Shown here one piece after another: positions 16,924 through 25,390 of a stretch of 64,000 nucleotides of DNA. The stretch's first letter is position 1. Each line of letters starts with the position of its first letter. Origin of the DNA: Candidatus Zixiibacteriota bacterium (GTDB taxonomy: Bacteria; Zixibacteria; MSB-5A5; GN15; FEB-12); NCBI GenBank assembly GCA_029860345.1, contig JAOUBJ010000016.1:62001-126000 (forward strand), in the 5' to 3' direction. Both the position numbers and the translations under genes were made by a program. Below the pieces are notes generated by a model that was given only the letters and a program-made list of their open reading frames with translations, was not told the DNA's origin and did no database searches.

Positions 16924-18270
16924 TTATTTGTCTGCACGTGTCGAATCATCATCCAATTGACGGTTTGAGCTCTGGGTGTCATAAGTTATCAGACGGGCAC
17001 CACGATTACGAGTGAAGAAGTTCCACGCCCATTGAATGAAGACCACGAGCCGATTGTCGTATTCAACGAGGTACATCAAGTGGACAAAAAGCCAGAGCAG
17101 CCAGGCAGGGTAACCAGAGAAGCGTGCCCACCCGAGATCGGCGATCGCCGCCGCCCGCCCGATTACAGCCATCTGACCTGCGTTTCTATACCGATATGGT
17201 CTGACTGTTTGGCCATTGAGCTTGCGCGTTATCTGTGAGGCCACATAGCGACCCTGCGACATGGCGACTGGTGCCGTGCCGGGAAGGGGAGACTCGGTAT
17301 CATCTTCTACGTGGGCGAGATCACCGATAACGTATACGTTTTCATGGTTGGGGAGGCTCAAGTCGGGATTTACGAGCACTCGGCCTGTCTTGTCCAACAT
17401 GTTTTCATTAGAAACCAACAGTTCCCCGACTGGTGAGGGCTTGATACCTGCTGCCCACAATACATTGCGGGAATCAATACAGTAAGTTCGCCCGGCCTCA
17501 CTGACCGTCACACCTTCTTCATCTATTGCCTTCGCAAAGACTCCTGTGCGAACGCTCACACCCAATTTGCTAAGGGACTTTACAGCCGCAGCTTGCAGTT
17601 TCTCATCATAACCGGCAAGGATACCTTCGCCGGCCTCCAAGATAATAACCTGTGTATCAGCAGCATTGATGGATCGGAAATTGTCTTTGAGAGTGATTTG
17701 GGCGATTTCACCAAGGGCACCGGCTAACTCAACACCGGTAGACCCACCGCCAATAATTACAAAGGTGGTCAGTCGTGTCCGTTCATCAGAATCGGCTTCG
17801 TTCTCGGCTTTCTCAAACGCCGAGTAAATGCGGTTCCGAATCCGAAGAGCATCCTCAATAGTCTTGAGTCCGGGCGCAACTCCTCTCCATTGATCGTTGC
17901 CATAGTAGTGGTTTTCCGAACCTGTGGCTACAATGACGCTGTCGTAATTCAACTGGCCGTCCCGCAATAGGACACGCTGCCCCTCGAAATCGATCCCGAT
18001 CATTTCTCCAAGTTTCACAGACACGTTTCGTTGATGCGCCAAGACACCCCGCAAGGGCGATGCAATATCTGCCGGAGACAATCCGCCGGTAGCTACTTGA
18101 TAGAGCAATGGCTGGAACAAGTGGAAGGTGCGTTTATCAACCAGTGTGATCTCCACATCGGACCGCCGGAGAGAACGGGTAGCCCACAGACCGCCAAAAC
18201 CACCCCCAACTACTACCACACGATGTTTGCTTCGATTCTTCGGCAATTCAATCTCCTCGGCACTCATCAA
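16924..18270 (-). CDS. ndh: Type II NADH dehydrogenase (NDH-2)
   Basis: 448 aa. FAD-binding GGGFGGLWATR near residue 22, NAD-binding GGGSTGVELAG near residue 173, the quinone-site-like AMSQGRYVA segment and a late FAD contact in VYVIGDLAHV. C-terminal hydrophobic helices (AWLLWLFVHLMYLVEY) anchor it at the membrane. It oxidises NADH and reduces quinone without proton pumping. Length and motifs are those of the family and all key glycines are kept. It stands alone. Confidence 0.93.
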   Translation of the reverse strand: MMSAEEIELPKNRSKHRVVVVGGGFGGLWATRSLRRSDVEITLVDKRTFHLFQPLLYQVATGGLSPADIASPLRGVLAHQRNVSVKLGEMIGIDFEGQRVLLRDGQLNYDSVIVATGSENHYYGNDQWRGVAPGLKTIEDALRIRNRIYSAFEKAENEADSDERTRLTTFVIIGGGSTGVELAGALGEIAQITLKDNFRSINAADTQVIILEAGEGILAGYDEKLQAAAVKSLSKLGVSVRTGVFAKAIDEEGVTVSEAGRTYCIDSRNVLWAAGIKPSPVGELLVSNENMLDKTGRVLVNPDLSLPNHENVYVIGDLAHVEDDTESPLPGTAPVAMSQGRYVASQITRKLNGQTVRPYRYRNAGQMAVIGRAAAIADLGWARFSGYPAWLLWLFVHLMYLVEYDNRLVVFIQWAWNFFTRNRGARLITYDTQSSNRQLDDDSTRADK

Positions 18271-18800
18271 CTGATTCAGTCAATGACATCTACTAAGAAA
18301 GCCCATAACGTTTAAGATTCCACTACAATTGTAAACAGCTTCGTTCCGAGGCATGTTTCCAACTGGCCATGAATCGCAGGCTATTGAATAACCAACTCAT
18401 CTCGATGAGACTCGAATTCAGCGTGCATCATGCAAAGTTTGGTTCTGTCCCTGAGGTTCAGGTCGACCTACGCGGTCCGCGGTTAGTCTCCGTACGTTAG
18501 GTCTTTCTGATGAGCTTGCGAGAGCCTGTCTCACATCCCGCGAAGCTGATTCCGCGTCATTATGAGAGAGTCAGGATTCTGTTTCTTGCTGTAAGGCCTG
18601 GTGGATCAGGGATCTGAATTCTCCATTCTGGGAAGGAACGCGAGATTATCTCGCTGACCACCGACAGGACTAACTCGTTGTTCAGCAACAACTGCTACGT
18701 AGTCTACGAGACGAGTTCCGCGGCTGGGTGATCGAGAATTCGGCGACGTAACTCGCTACAAGACCGTGGCGGAGGGGCCACGCGACCACGGCTCAGTGGT
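18271..18800. other. 530-base intergenic region
   Basis: No gene supported. The minus strand just above 18270 must hold the NDH-2 promoter. The stretch 18370-18790 contains several short dyads (for example around 18520-18560) but no open frame with a ribosome-binding site, and I saw no RNA family I recognise. Confidence 0.35.
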
Positions 18801-19523
18801 TTACCAGGCAATGTTCTCCAATGCAATACGTAACTGACCGGCAGTCTTGAATCTCTTCCGGATCAGAGTGTGTTTGCGCCCCATCACGATCCTCCGTATT
18901 TCATCCCCCGCCCTGGTGTAGCCGGACTGTCCGCCGATCAGTTCGTACAGTAATGACACGAGGTCAATAACATCATACTGCATCTTCTCACGAGTGGGCC
19001 GTCCCAGATCGAAGAAATCCAGCAGACGTACCTGGAAGGTCAGCCCGACCCGCTTAACCAGAATGTTGTCTGAATGGATATCGCCGTGATACTCTCCAAG
19101 GAAATGAATCGGCTCCATACCGACAGCCATTGAGTGGAGTAGATGAAGCGCCTCAAAGGGTGCCAGACGCTTACGAGGTTGCCGTTCAAGGAATGCCGAA
19201 AGCATCTCGCCACCGCCGAGATCGGAAACCAGAATCTCGACCTGCTCACGTCCTACCCTGGCCATGTCTCGATGATGGTATTGGGTAATGATGGGACAGT
19301 GTCTTAACTTGTGGAGCTTCTTCGCATACCGCTTGAGTTGCCTGTCGGTCAGCCGTCGACCTTCGTAGAAGACCTTGGCGGCACGCAGAATGCCGGTGCG
19401 ACGTTCTTCGACTTTGTACACCTCGCCCTCCCAGCCACTGCCGAGAAACTCCACTACAAAGTAATTCCGACCGAGGGTCATTCCGGGGCGCAGATCGAAA
19501 TACGGCTCAGGCTTGTTAGTCAT
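18801..19523 (-). CDS. Ser/Thr protein kinase-like protein, last gene of the peptide-ligase operon
   Basis: 240 aa. Gly-loop FLGSGWEGEVY, the ATP-anchoring Lys in RAAKVF, catalytic HGDIHSDN (loop Asp and Asn kept, Arg absent) and a metal-binding DFFD in place of DFG. It is short for a Hanks-type kinase and lacks an evident activation segment; the C-lobe is compact. No transmembrane segment or sensor domain. It overlaps the preceding gene by four bases (19520-19523), the last of three such overlaps, so it belongs to that operon. It may phosphorylate a protein partner or, like small kinases of this fold, a metabolite. Confidence 0.8.
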   Translation of the reverse strand: MTNKPEPYFDLRPGMTLGRNYFVVEFLGSGWEGEVYKVEERRTGILRAAKVFYEGRRLTDRQLKRYAKKLHKLRHCPIITQYHHRDMARVGREQVEILVSDLGGGEMLSAFLERQPRKRLAPFEALHLLHSMAVGMEPIHFLGEYHGDIHSDNILVKRVGLTFQVRLLDFFDLGRPTREKMQYDVIDLVSLLYELIGGQSGYTRAGDEIRRIVMGRKHTLIRKRFKTAGQLRIALENIAW

Positions 19524-20206
19524 GTTACGCTCCTACACCACTGCTGGAAGGCACTCAGCACACAATGCCTCTTGTCCTCATCGGGCATGAACGACGCCCG
19601 CGACAACTCCAACTGCATCCACGGCAGCTCCGCAGCGTGTGAACGAATGATATGTCCCCCTTTGAACGGGTCGTTGATAGATACGTCGCATTGTAATGAT
19701 TCCCTCAGACAGTCAACCATAGACTCCAACCACTCCTGTGAACAGGTGCCGTCACCATTGCTGAGGCAGATCGGAGGACGCTGGACTCCAGCGTCGGTGC
19801 AGATCGGCGGCGCCTCTGCGGCCATAGTATGACAATCGATGCCGAGAATGACATCACTACTGAGGCGGTTAAGTTCTTGGTGGTATGGTCGGTAGTAATG
19901 ATCAAGGAGGAAAGCGATCTGTTCTTCTGCCAGAGGCTCCCGGTAGATAGGAACCTTGTAGATGGTTTCCGTCTTAACTATACCATCACTGGCCCGGTCA
20001 TTTTCCGGGCGATTCATATCAACAAAGGCACGGGCGATTTCGGTCGTCACCAGGGACGTGACCTCATCGGCAATCGCGAAAATCTCTCCGGCACCTTCAT
20101 CACCATCCTCTACTATCTGTTCCGGTGTCAGCAGGTTGATCTCTTTCAGCTCGGCCGGAATATCCAGTCCGGCATGGGGAACGGATATGAGCAGCGGCAG
20201 ACTCAC
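19520..20206 (-). CDS. N-formylglutamate amidohydrolase family protein
   Basis: 228 aa. SVPHAGLDIP at the N-terminus, DMNRPENDR, YRPYHQELNRL, and GIDCHTM follow the family in order; the His and Asp/Glu residues within them are the expected Zn ligands. The classic enzyme (HutG) removes formate from N-formylglutamate in histidine breakdown, but no hut genes are near. Family members also sit beside ATP-grasp ligases in peptide-modification clusters, which fits this operon better. Four-base overlaps on both sides. Likely substrate is an N-acyl or gamma-linked glutamate-type amide; this is inference. Confidence 0.85.
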   Translation of the reverse strand: MSLPLLISVPHAGLDIPAELKEINLLTPEQIVEDGDEGAGEIFAIADEVTSLVTTEIARAFVDMNRPENDRASDGIVKTETIYKVPIYREPLAEEQIAFLLDHYYRPYHQELNRLSSDVILGIDCHTMAAEAPPICTDAGVQRPPICLSNGDGTCSQEWLESMVDCLRESLQCDVSINDPFKGGHIIRSHAAELPWMQLELSRASFMPDEDKRHCVLSAFQQWCRSVT

Positions 20207-21804
20207 GGTCGGGGTCCTCCTGCGGCACCGTCGCGGCGGGGATCGGCAACGCCGATATAGTCGCTTCCCTCACGCAGTATGAGTTGCACGCAACCCATGT
20301 AGAACGAGTAGGGGTCCCGAATGTCGATCTCGAAGCCGTGGTCTTCCAGGTATTCCGGGATGTCACTACGCATGCGGGAGGCTTCCAGGGAGATTTTACC
20401 GCCGATGGAGCAGTAAAGGCGCGGGGCATTCACCGCTTCCAGCGGCGACTGATTTCGCAGCCTGAGAAGCACCTGGAGAATCGACGCCGTGATGCGCTCG
20501 CTGCCGGGTGATCCGATTACGAGCCAGGGAACGCGCCCCTGAAACACTATTGTGGGGGCGACGCTGGCCCATGGCACGGCGGCGGGGCGAAGGTGGTAAG
20601 GATGCGACATATCTTCGTGGTCGAAAGCCATTAGGTAGTTGTTATACAAGAACCCAAGGTCCTCAGCGGCGCAGCACGAGCCGAATACACGTTCAATAGA
20701 CTGCGTCAGACTCACCGCATTGCCGAATCTGTCCATGACCGACAGATGCGTGGTCTCTCCGGCCGTGCGAATCCGTTTGGCTATTCGCTTACCGTAGTCC
20801 GGGCTGAGCATCTTATGGTCCGATACTTGCGCGTAGTAGTTCGGATCGTAAGGCCGATCACGGCGATCTCTATAGGCCTGACGCATGACTCTGGCCACCG
20901 CCAATACGGACCGCGGTGTGTCGAGCCGCAGCATCTTTTTGGGCAATTGGCTGACGATATTGAGCATCTCAATCAGAGTGCGGCCGGCGCCTGGGGGAGG
21001 CATAGTCATTACTCTTTTGCCCTCCCACCAACAGGCGACCGGCCGTCTTTCAATCGGCGGCTGAACCTGCGCCAGGTCATCGCGCCTGATCAGCCCTTTG
21101 TTATTGACCATATCCCGGTGGATCGCTCTGGCAATCTTGCCCGTGTAGAAGTCATCGACACCTCGCCGGGCTAACCTCTTGAGGCAGTCAGCCAATGCCG
21201 GTTGCTTGAATCGCTCACCGACACGATAGGGATCGCGTCCTTTCTTGAGAAAATGTCGGGACGCTGTTCCTTGCCTGAGAAACTTCAGTTCACGCCTGGT
21301 CAAGGCATTCAGCAGCGCAGAGACTTCAAAGCCGTCTTCAGCAAGCTTGATAGCCGGTTCGATGACCCGAGGCCAGGGAAGGGTTCCGTACCGGTCAAGA
21401 GCATAAGCCAAAACGCGAGGCGTGGTCGGCACTGTCGCGGCTTTGTACCCTCTTCGTCGTTCCTCTTTCGGTATAGAACCAGGTATGGCCCGATGAGGAG
21501 CGAATGACGAACCATCGAAGACGAACGTTTTCTTGGTTTTGGCCCGGTGCACTATGAGGGCGGTCTGTCCGCCAAGTCCGCACGCCGCAGGTTCGCAGAC
21601 ACACAGTGCAAGCGCAGCCGCCACAGCGGCATCCACGGCGTTGCCATTCTCGGCCAGCATCTGCACACCAGCCTCGGTGGCCAGGTAGTGTTGCGTGGAG
21701 ACCATCCCGTACTTCGACAAGGCGTACCTCTGCGGCTTCCTGATTCTCGGAGATGAAAGCTCCAACGTATCCGAATCAACGTCTGTTCGTGACCTGGGCG
21801 TCAT
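20203..21804 (-). CDS. Cytoplasmic gamma-glutamyltransferase-like protein
   Basis: 533 aa. The N-terminus reads GMVSTQHYLATEAGVQML, GNAVDAAVAAA, CEPAACGLGG, all standard GGT landmarks. The autoprocessing/catalytic Thr is T351 in TTHLSVMD, followed by GNAVSLTQSIERVFGS. Unlike classic GGT there is no signal peptide, so it should act in the cytoplasm. Family members cleave or transfer gamma-glutamyl groups or hydrolyse related amides (for example cephalosporin acylases). It overlaps both neighbours by four bases and probably acts on the same product as the upstream ligase. Confidence 0.88.
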   Translation of the reverse strand: MTPRSRTDVDSDTLELSSPRIRKPQRYALSKYGMVSTQHYLATEAGVQMLAENGNAVDAAVAAALALCVCEPAACGLGGQTALIVHRAKTKKTFVFDGSSFAPHRAIPGSIPKEERRRGYKAATVPTTPRVLAYALDRYGTLPWPRVIEPAIKLAEDGFEVSALLNALTRRELKFLRQGTASRHFLKKGRDPYRVGERFKQPALADCLKRLARRGVDDFYTGKIARAIHRDMVNNKGLIRRDDLAQVQPPIERRPVACWWEGKRVMTMPPPGAGRTLIEMLNIVSQLPKKMLRLDTPRSVLAVARVMRQAYRDRRDRPYDPNYYAQVSDHKMLSPDYGKRIAKRIRTAGETTHLSVMDRFGNAVSLTQSIERVFGSCCAAEDLGFLYNNYLMAFDHEDMSHPYHLRPAAVPWASVAPTIVFQGRVPWLVIGSPGSERITASILQVLLRLRNQSPLEAVNAPRLYCSIGGKISLEASRMRSDIPEYLEDHGFEIDIRDPYSFYMGCVQLILREGSDYIGVADPRRDGAAGGPRP

Positions 21805-23960
21805 TTCCCTTTGTTCCTTACTTGGCCCGACAGGTACTGCGCCAGCAGCAGTGTTCGCTGCATCAGACTGAGTCTGAGCACGGCTTCCTGCGGCGTATCA
21901 ACATCTCGCGCCACCGGTCCGAGGCCGCAGACTACGGCTTTCGATGACGGAACCAATCCGGCCACTGACGGGGAGAGTGACGACTCACGCTCCAACGGAA
22001 TCTCCCACTCGTCGGCCACAGCTTGCAGCTCACTAAAGAGCTGACGGTTTCTCTTGGTCCGCTTCATGGCTGGTCGATCTGAGAGCAGTTCCAGACTGCA
22101 CTGAAACTCCTTCGTCTTTATTATCTCGCGCATTTGCGTTTCGACCGCATCAGCTTTAGTAATGTCAAGAAAACTGACCAGTATGGTTGAGGTCGTTCGA
22201 TGAGGCAGAGACTCAGGGTATGACTCCGTACCCAGATCGCCGGTCGCCACGGCCACCCTACTTTCCTTGGAGGTTAGCTTGGCGAATTCGTCGAGGCAGA
22301 AAGTGGTCCACCTTAACACGCCGCGTTTCCGGTAGACTTTTCCCAGTCGGCGCGGTTCACCCACGACGGTGAATCGGTACTTCCTCCGTCCGCGGCGTTG
22401 CGTAACAACGCTGCTTTCGAGATTACCCGGACGCAGAACGAGGACCTTCGCGGCACGGGCAACGGCGTTCTCTACTATCTTGTGGCTGTAGCGGTAATCG
22501 CGGCCTTCATCGGTATAGTAAAGAAGGGCCATCGGCACGTTCTGAAGTCGTCTTATGCTTCGCAGGGCGCGCAAGGCGAACTGCATACACACCAGTGGGG
22601 CCCTTGAGGACGCGATACCTTCGCCGTAGAGCCACTCGGGATCGCGGCGAAACATGACTGCAGGCGCACTCAGGGGTGTCGGAACATCCAGATGCCCAAC
22701 CAAAAGTATACCCTTGTCAAGTCCGGCTTTTGACTGCCATGTCCAGACCGCTCGCTCATCGGTGAGGTCTGGATCAGGTGTCAGAGCCATTTCCTCACAG
22801 AATTTCGACAGTCGGCGCACCGAATCCGCCAGGCCCGTAGGATCGGAGGTCCGGCTGGACACTTGCGTCCATGCTTGAAGACGCTTCTCGATTTGGTCAC
22901 GCCGCTGTACCAGGTAGGAAGTAAGTCTCTGACCGATGTTCTTAGTCGGCTTGACCATGGTCGGTGGACTGGGTGTACCGAAGTACCTGGCCGAAGCCAC
23001 ATCAACCAGCCGACACACGAGAGCACCAAAATCCAGCCCGGCTTCTGCCGCCGCTATCGTGTAGGAGCCATGCTCTCCCATGCTTGGCAGGCTGTTTATC
23101 TCCAGCACATAGAGGTTACCCTCACCATCAAGACGCATGTCGACCCGAGCGCAGTCATAACAGCCGAGAGCAGAGAAGGCCTTCTGTGCAATCTCCTTAG
23201 CAGTTTCAAGCACATCGGGATCAAGTTTCGGAGGACATTCCCAACTTATTTCTCTGCCCGACTCGCGCATCTTGTCTTCCATTGTATAGATGGCGGGGCC
23301 AGTATCGCCGAATAATAACTCAACCGGCGGCAGGGTTTCCGGCGGGTTGTTTCCCAGTAGACCGATGTTGATCTCACGCCCCTCAACGTACTGCTCAACC
23401 AGCACCGACTGTCTGAACTCGTCGAAGATGGCTGTAACGCCTTCGCGCAGCTCAGCTTCATTCTTAACCACTCTAAGACCGAACGAAACCGCTTCATTCT
23501 TCGGTTTCACTATCATTGGGAACGGCAACTCAGGCAAATCCGAGTCGGGAGTCTGCATAACATTATACTCGGGTGTGGGGACGCCATTCTGCTGGAAGAT
23601 CATTTTGGCTACAACCTTGTCCAGTGCCAGAGAGTGCGCCAGCGGGCCAGACCCGACGTAAGGAACACCGACCATCTCCAGAATACTTGGCACGTGCGTG
23701 TAGCGCGCCTGACCCTGAATGCCGTAGGATACATTGAAGACGAGGCCGGGCAACTCCCCTTTGACGACGCGCGGCATGAACTGCTCCAGGTTGTCCACGA
23801 GGTCCTTATCTCCCTCGATAGCTCGAACTTGGTGGCCACCTTTGCGAAGACCGGCGGCGATGCGGTCGATGGTCTTCATGCCGATCTTCTCCTGATTCGG
23901 CATTCCGAACAGATTGATCACACGTTTGCTGTCACGGTTGTAGACGATGGCTACTTTCAT
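21801..23960 (-). CDS. ATP-grasp (Ddl-like) ligase fused to a degenerate M20 peptidase domain
   Basis: 719 aa. Residues 1-330 are a D-Ala-D-Ala ligase-type ATP-grasp: MKVAIVYNRD, GVPYVGSG, FPMIVKPKNEAVS, LVEQYVEGREIN, and a Mg/ATP loop ending EINSLPSMGEHGSY. From about 340 a helical linker leads to an M20/ArgE-like domain (400-719) with GILLVGHLDVP (H423, D425) and YYTDEG. The bridging Asp of M20 enzymes appears as Ser in GEGIASSRAPL, the usual Glu pair is reduced to EG, and the final His of AHTPDE is Asp (VDTPQE). The peptidase half is probably not a standard di-zinc hydrolase. First gene of a four-gene overlapping operon. Ddl itself is normally about 300-360 aa without such a tail. Confidence 0.85.
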   Translation of the reverse strand: MKVAIVYNRDSKRVINLFGMPNQEKIGMKTIDRIAAGLRKGGHQVRAIEGDKDLVDNLEQFMPRVVKGELPGLVFNVSYGIQGQARYTHVPSILEMVGVPYVGSGPLAHSLALDKVVAKMIFQQNGVPTPEYNVMQTPDSDLPELPFPMIVKPKNEAVSFGLRVVKNEAELREGVTAIFDEFRQSVLVEQYVEGREINIGLLGNNPPETLPPVELLFGDTGPAIYTMEDKMRESGREISWECPPKLDPDVLETAKEIAQKAFSALGCYDCARVDMRLDGEGNLYVLEINSLPSMGEHGSYTIAAAEAGLDFGALVCRLVDVASARYFGTPSPPTMVKPTKNIGQRLTSYLVQRRDQIEKRLQAWTQVSSRTSDPTGLADSVRRLSKFCEEMALTPDPDLTDERAVWTWQSKAGLDKGILLVGHLDVPTPLSAPAVMFRRDPEWLYGEGIASSRAPLVCMQFALRALRSIRRLQNVPMALLYYTDEGRDYRYSHKIVENAVARAAKVLVLRPGNLESSVVTQRRGRRKYRFTVVGEPRRLGKVYRKRGVLRWTTFCLDEFAKLTSKESRVAVATGDLGTESYPESLPHRTTSTILVSFLDITKADAVETQMREIIKTKEFQCSLELLSDRPAMKRTKRNRQLFSELQAVADEWEIPLERESSLSPSVAGLVPSSKAVVCGLGPVARDVDTPQEAVLRLSLMQRTLLLAQYLSGQVRNKGK

Positions 23961-24172
23961 TCACTGTGCCTTCCAACAGAACGGTTTCCCGGGGCTCAAA
24001 CTGTCCAACCTCACTATACAACTGAGATAAATATACAGGAGCGTGCCTGTTATTTGAAAGCGAAATCGCCCTCCCTACGCGGCCTGGAAGCTCAAGACCT
24101 TTGCCTTGACTCCGGTTCTCGTTCACGCTAATATTCGGACTGTAGCACTGATGAACGGCATCGTGGGAGTTT

Positions 24173-24763
24173 TTGTGGCGAAAAAAGGGAAAATACCTTT
24201 ACTACCATTGCACTGGTATGAAGCCCGGTGGATGTGATCTCGTGTTTGTCAAAGACGCAACTGTTGTCGAACAGTTTGCGGACAGGTTGGGACCGTTAGT
24301 TCTCACCAATTCACAGGCCGACAGAATCCTTAGTGGATTAGCCAAGAGACAGAACAAAAGTCTAACGACGGTAGCCGAAGAAGAAAAGCGAATAGATCTG
24401 CGGCTCGGACAAATCAACAAGTGGTCGGAGCAAGCGTACTATGACAAGCTTGATGGAACGATCTCAGCCGAACATTGGGCTACTCTACCGCATAAGTGGG
24501 ATACTGAACGCATTCAACTTCAGGCTCAATTGAACACGCTACAAAGCGACAATGCGAACATCCTACCGACAGCCCAGAGAATCTTGGAACTTGCGCAAGA
24601 GCTTCCGGCCCTATGGGATAGGCAGAGTCCGTTCGAAAAACGAAAACTGGTTGATTTGCTATATTCGAACTGCCAGCTGGACGGTGCAAGTCTAAGTGCC
24701 ACATACAGAAAACCCTTCAGTTTCATCGCTGAAGGGGCTCAATCTCAACAAAAGCGGGGTTGA
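24173..24763 (+). pseudogene. Large serine recombinase, C-terminal remnant
   Basis: 196 codons: half a zinc ribbon (YLYYHCTGMKPGGCD), then a coiled-coil region (EEEKRIDLRLGQINKW, LQAQLNTLQSDN) and a C-terminal FEKRKLVDLLYSNC pattern typical of large serine recombinases of phages and integrative elements. The resolvase catalytic domain, with the Ser nucleophile, and the first CXXC of the ribbon are missing, with no frame continuing upstream. The stop codon falls inside the tRNA-like 3' end (24754 on), as expected for an integrase lying at the junction of an element. Not active. Confidence 0.8.
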
Positions 24764-24835
24764 CGAGACTCGAACTCGCGGCCTTCCCGACCAAGGTCGG
24801 GACGTTTTAACCACCTGAACTACTATTTACCACAG
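24754..24835 (-). pseudogene. tRNA-Asp-like copy, broken anticodon arm and acceptor
   Basis: Read on the minus strand: D-arm TAGTTCAGGTGG, then a perfect hairpin TCCCGACC-TT-GGTCGGGA (24785-24802) where the anticodon arm should be, then the T-arm and acceptor 3' strand of tRNA-Asp. The last 31 bases (24754-24784) equal 27378-27408 of the true tRNA-Asp exactly. The 5' acceptor half (TAAATAG) cannot pair with CAACCCC and CCA is absent, so it is not a functional tRNA. It lies about 45 bases downstream of the GIY-YIG gene, in the same orientation. See findings. Confidence 0.75.
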
Positions 24836-24880
24836 TTGTCCGTCGCCAGTCCATGGCGTACACAATCCCTTGTAGGCCAC

Positions 24881-25144
24881 CTATTCAGAAGTGCTGGCCC
24901 CGAGCTTGATCAACTGTTTCAGTCTATCCTTGTTCTTCCACTTCTTCAGTTGACTTTCTCGCATCATCGCCTCTGAACGCGTATTGAATTCCTCGGTATG
25001 GACCACCTTCCATGGCCGGGCTGACTTTGTCGACAGTGAGCGACCCTGGTTGTGTCGCTTGATCCGATTCTTCAGGTCGCCTGTTACTCCTATGTAGAGT
25101 CTGTCGATTGCTTCGCTTTGCAGGATGTAAAGATAGTAACTCAT
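24881..25144 (-). CDS. Small GIY-YIG nuclease-like protein
   Basis: 87 aa: YYLYILQS (GIY strand), LYIGVTGDLKNRIKRHNQG (YIG strand and catalytic Arg region), and a late Glu in EAMMRESQLKKWK (metal-binding). These are the core motifs of the UvrC/homing-endonuclease fold with nothing else attached. It belongs to the family of about 80-100-aa 'GIY-YIG nuclease' proteins often found in many copies per genome. It is co-directional with tRNA-Asp upstream and with the tRNA-like fragment downstream. The second GIY-YIG gene (35884) has the same placement at tRNA-fMet. Confidence 0.9.
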   Translation of the reverse strand: MSYYLYILQSEAIDRLYIGVTGDLKNRIKRHNQGRSLSTKSARPWKVVHTEEFNTRSEAMMRESQLKKWKNKDRLKQLIKLGASTSE

Positions 25145-25234
25145 TTGACCGATTGGTTGGGCACATTCCTTTGGGACTTACCACAGCCTGCATCACTCAT
25201 TTCGTAACAACCTCATTTGCTGATACAAAAACAT

Positions 25235-25250
25235 CCCGGTAATTACCGGG
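25235..25250 (-). terminator. Probable terminator of the phosphoesterase gene
   Basis: CCCGGT-AATT-ACCGGG is a perfect palindrome; on the minus strand it is followed by ATGTTTTTG. It lies 140 bases past the stop of the phosphoesterase gene and just before the GIY-YIG gene. Confidence 0.55.
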
Positions 25251-25390
25251 GCAGTATAAAATGGCGGGGTGTAACTGACAGGATTGGGACCTTTCTGTTA
25301 TGGTATACCCTCTGTTAGTTTTGTCATATTCAGACAGGTACTATAGGGAAATGACTCCAAGGACAGCAATCTACAGAGTCATCAACTAGA

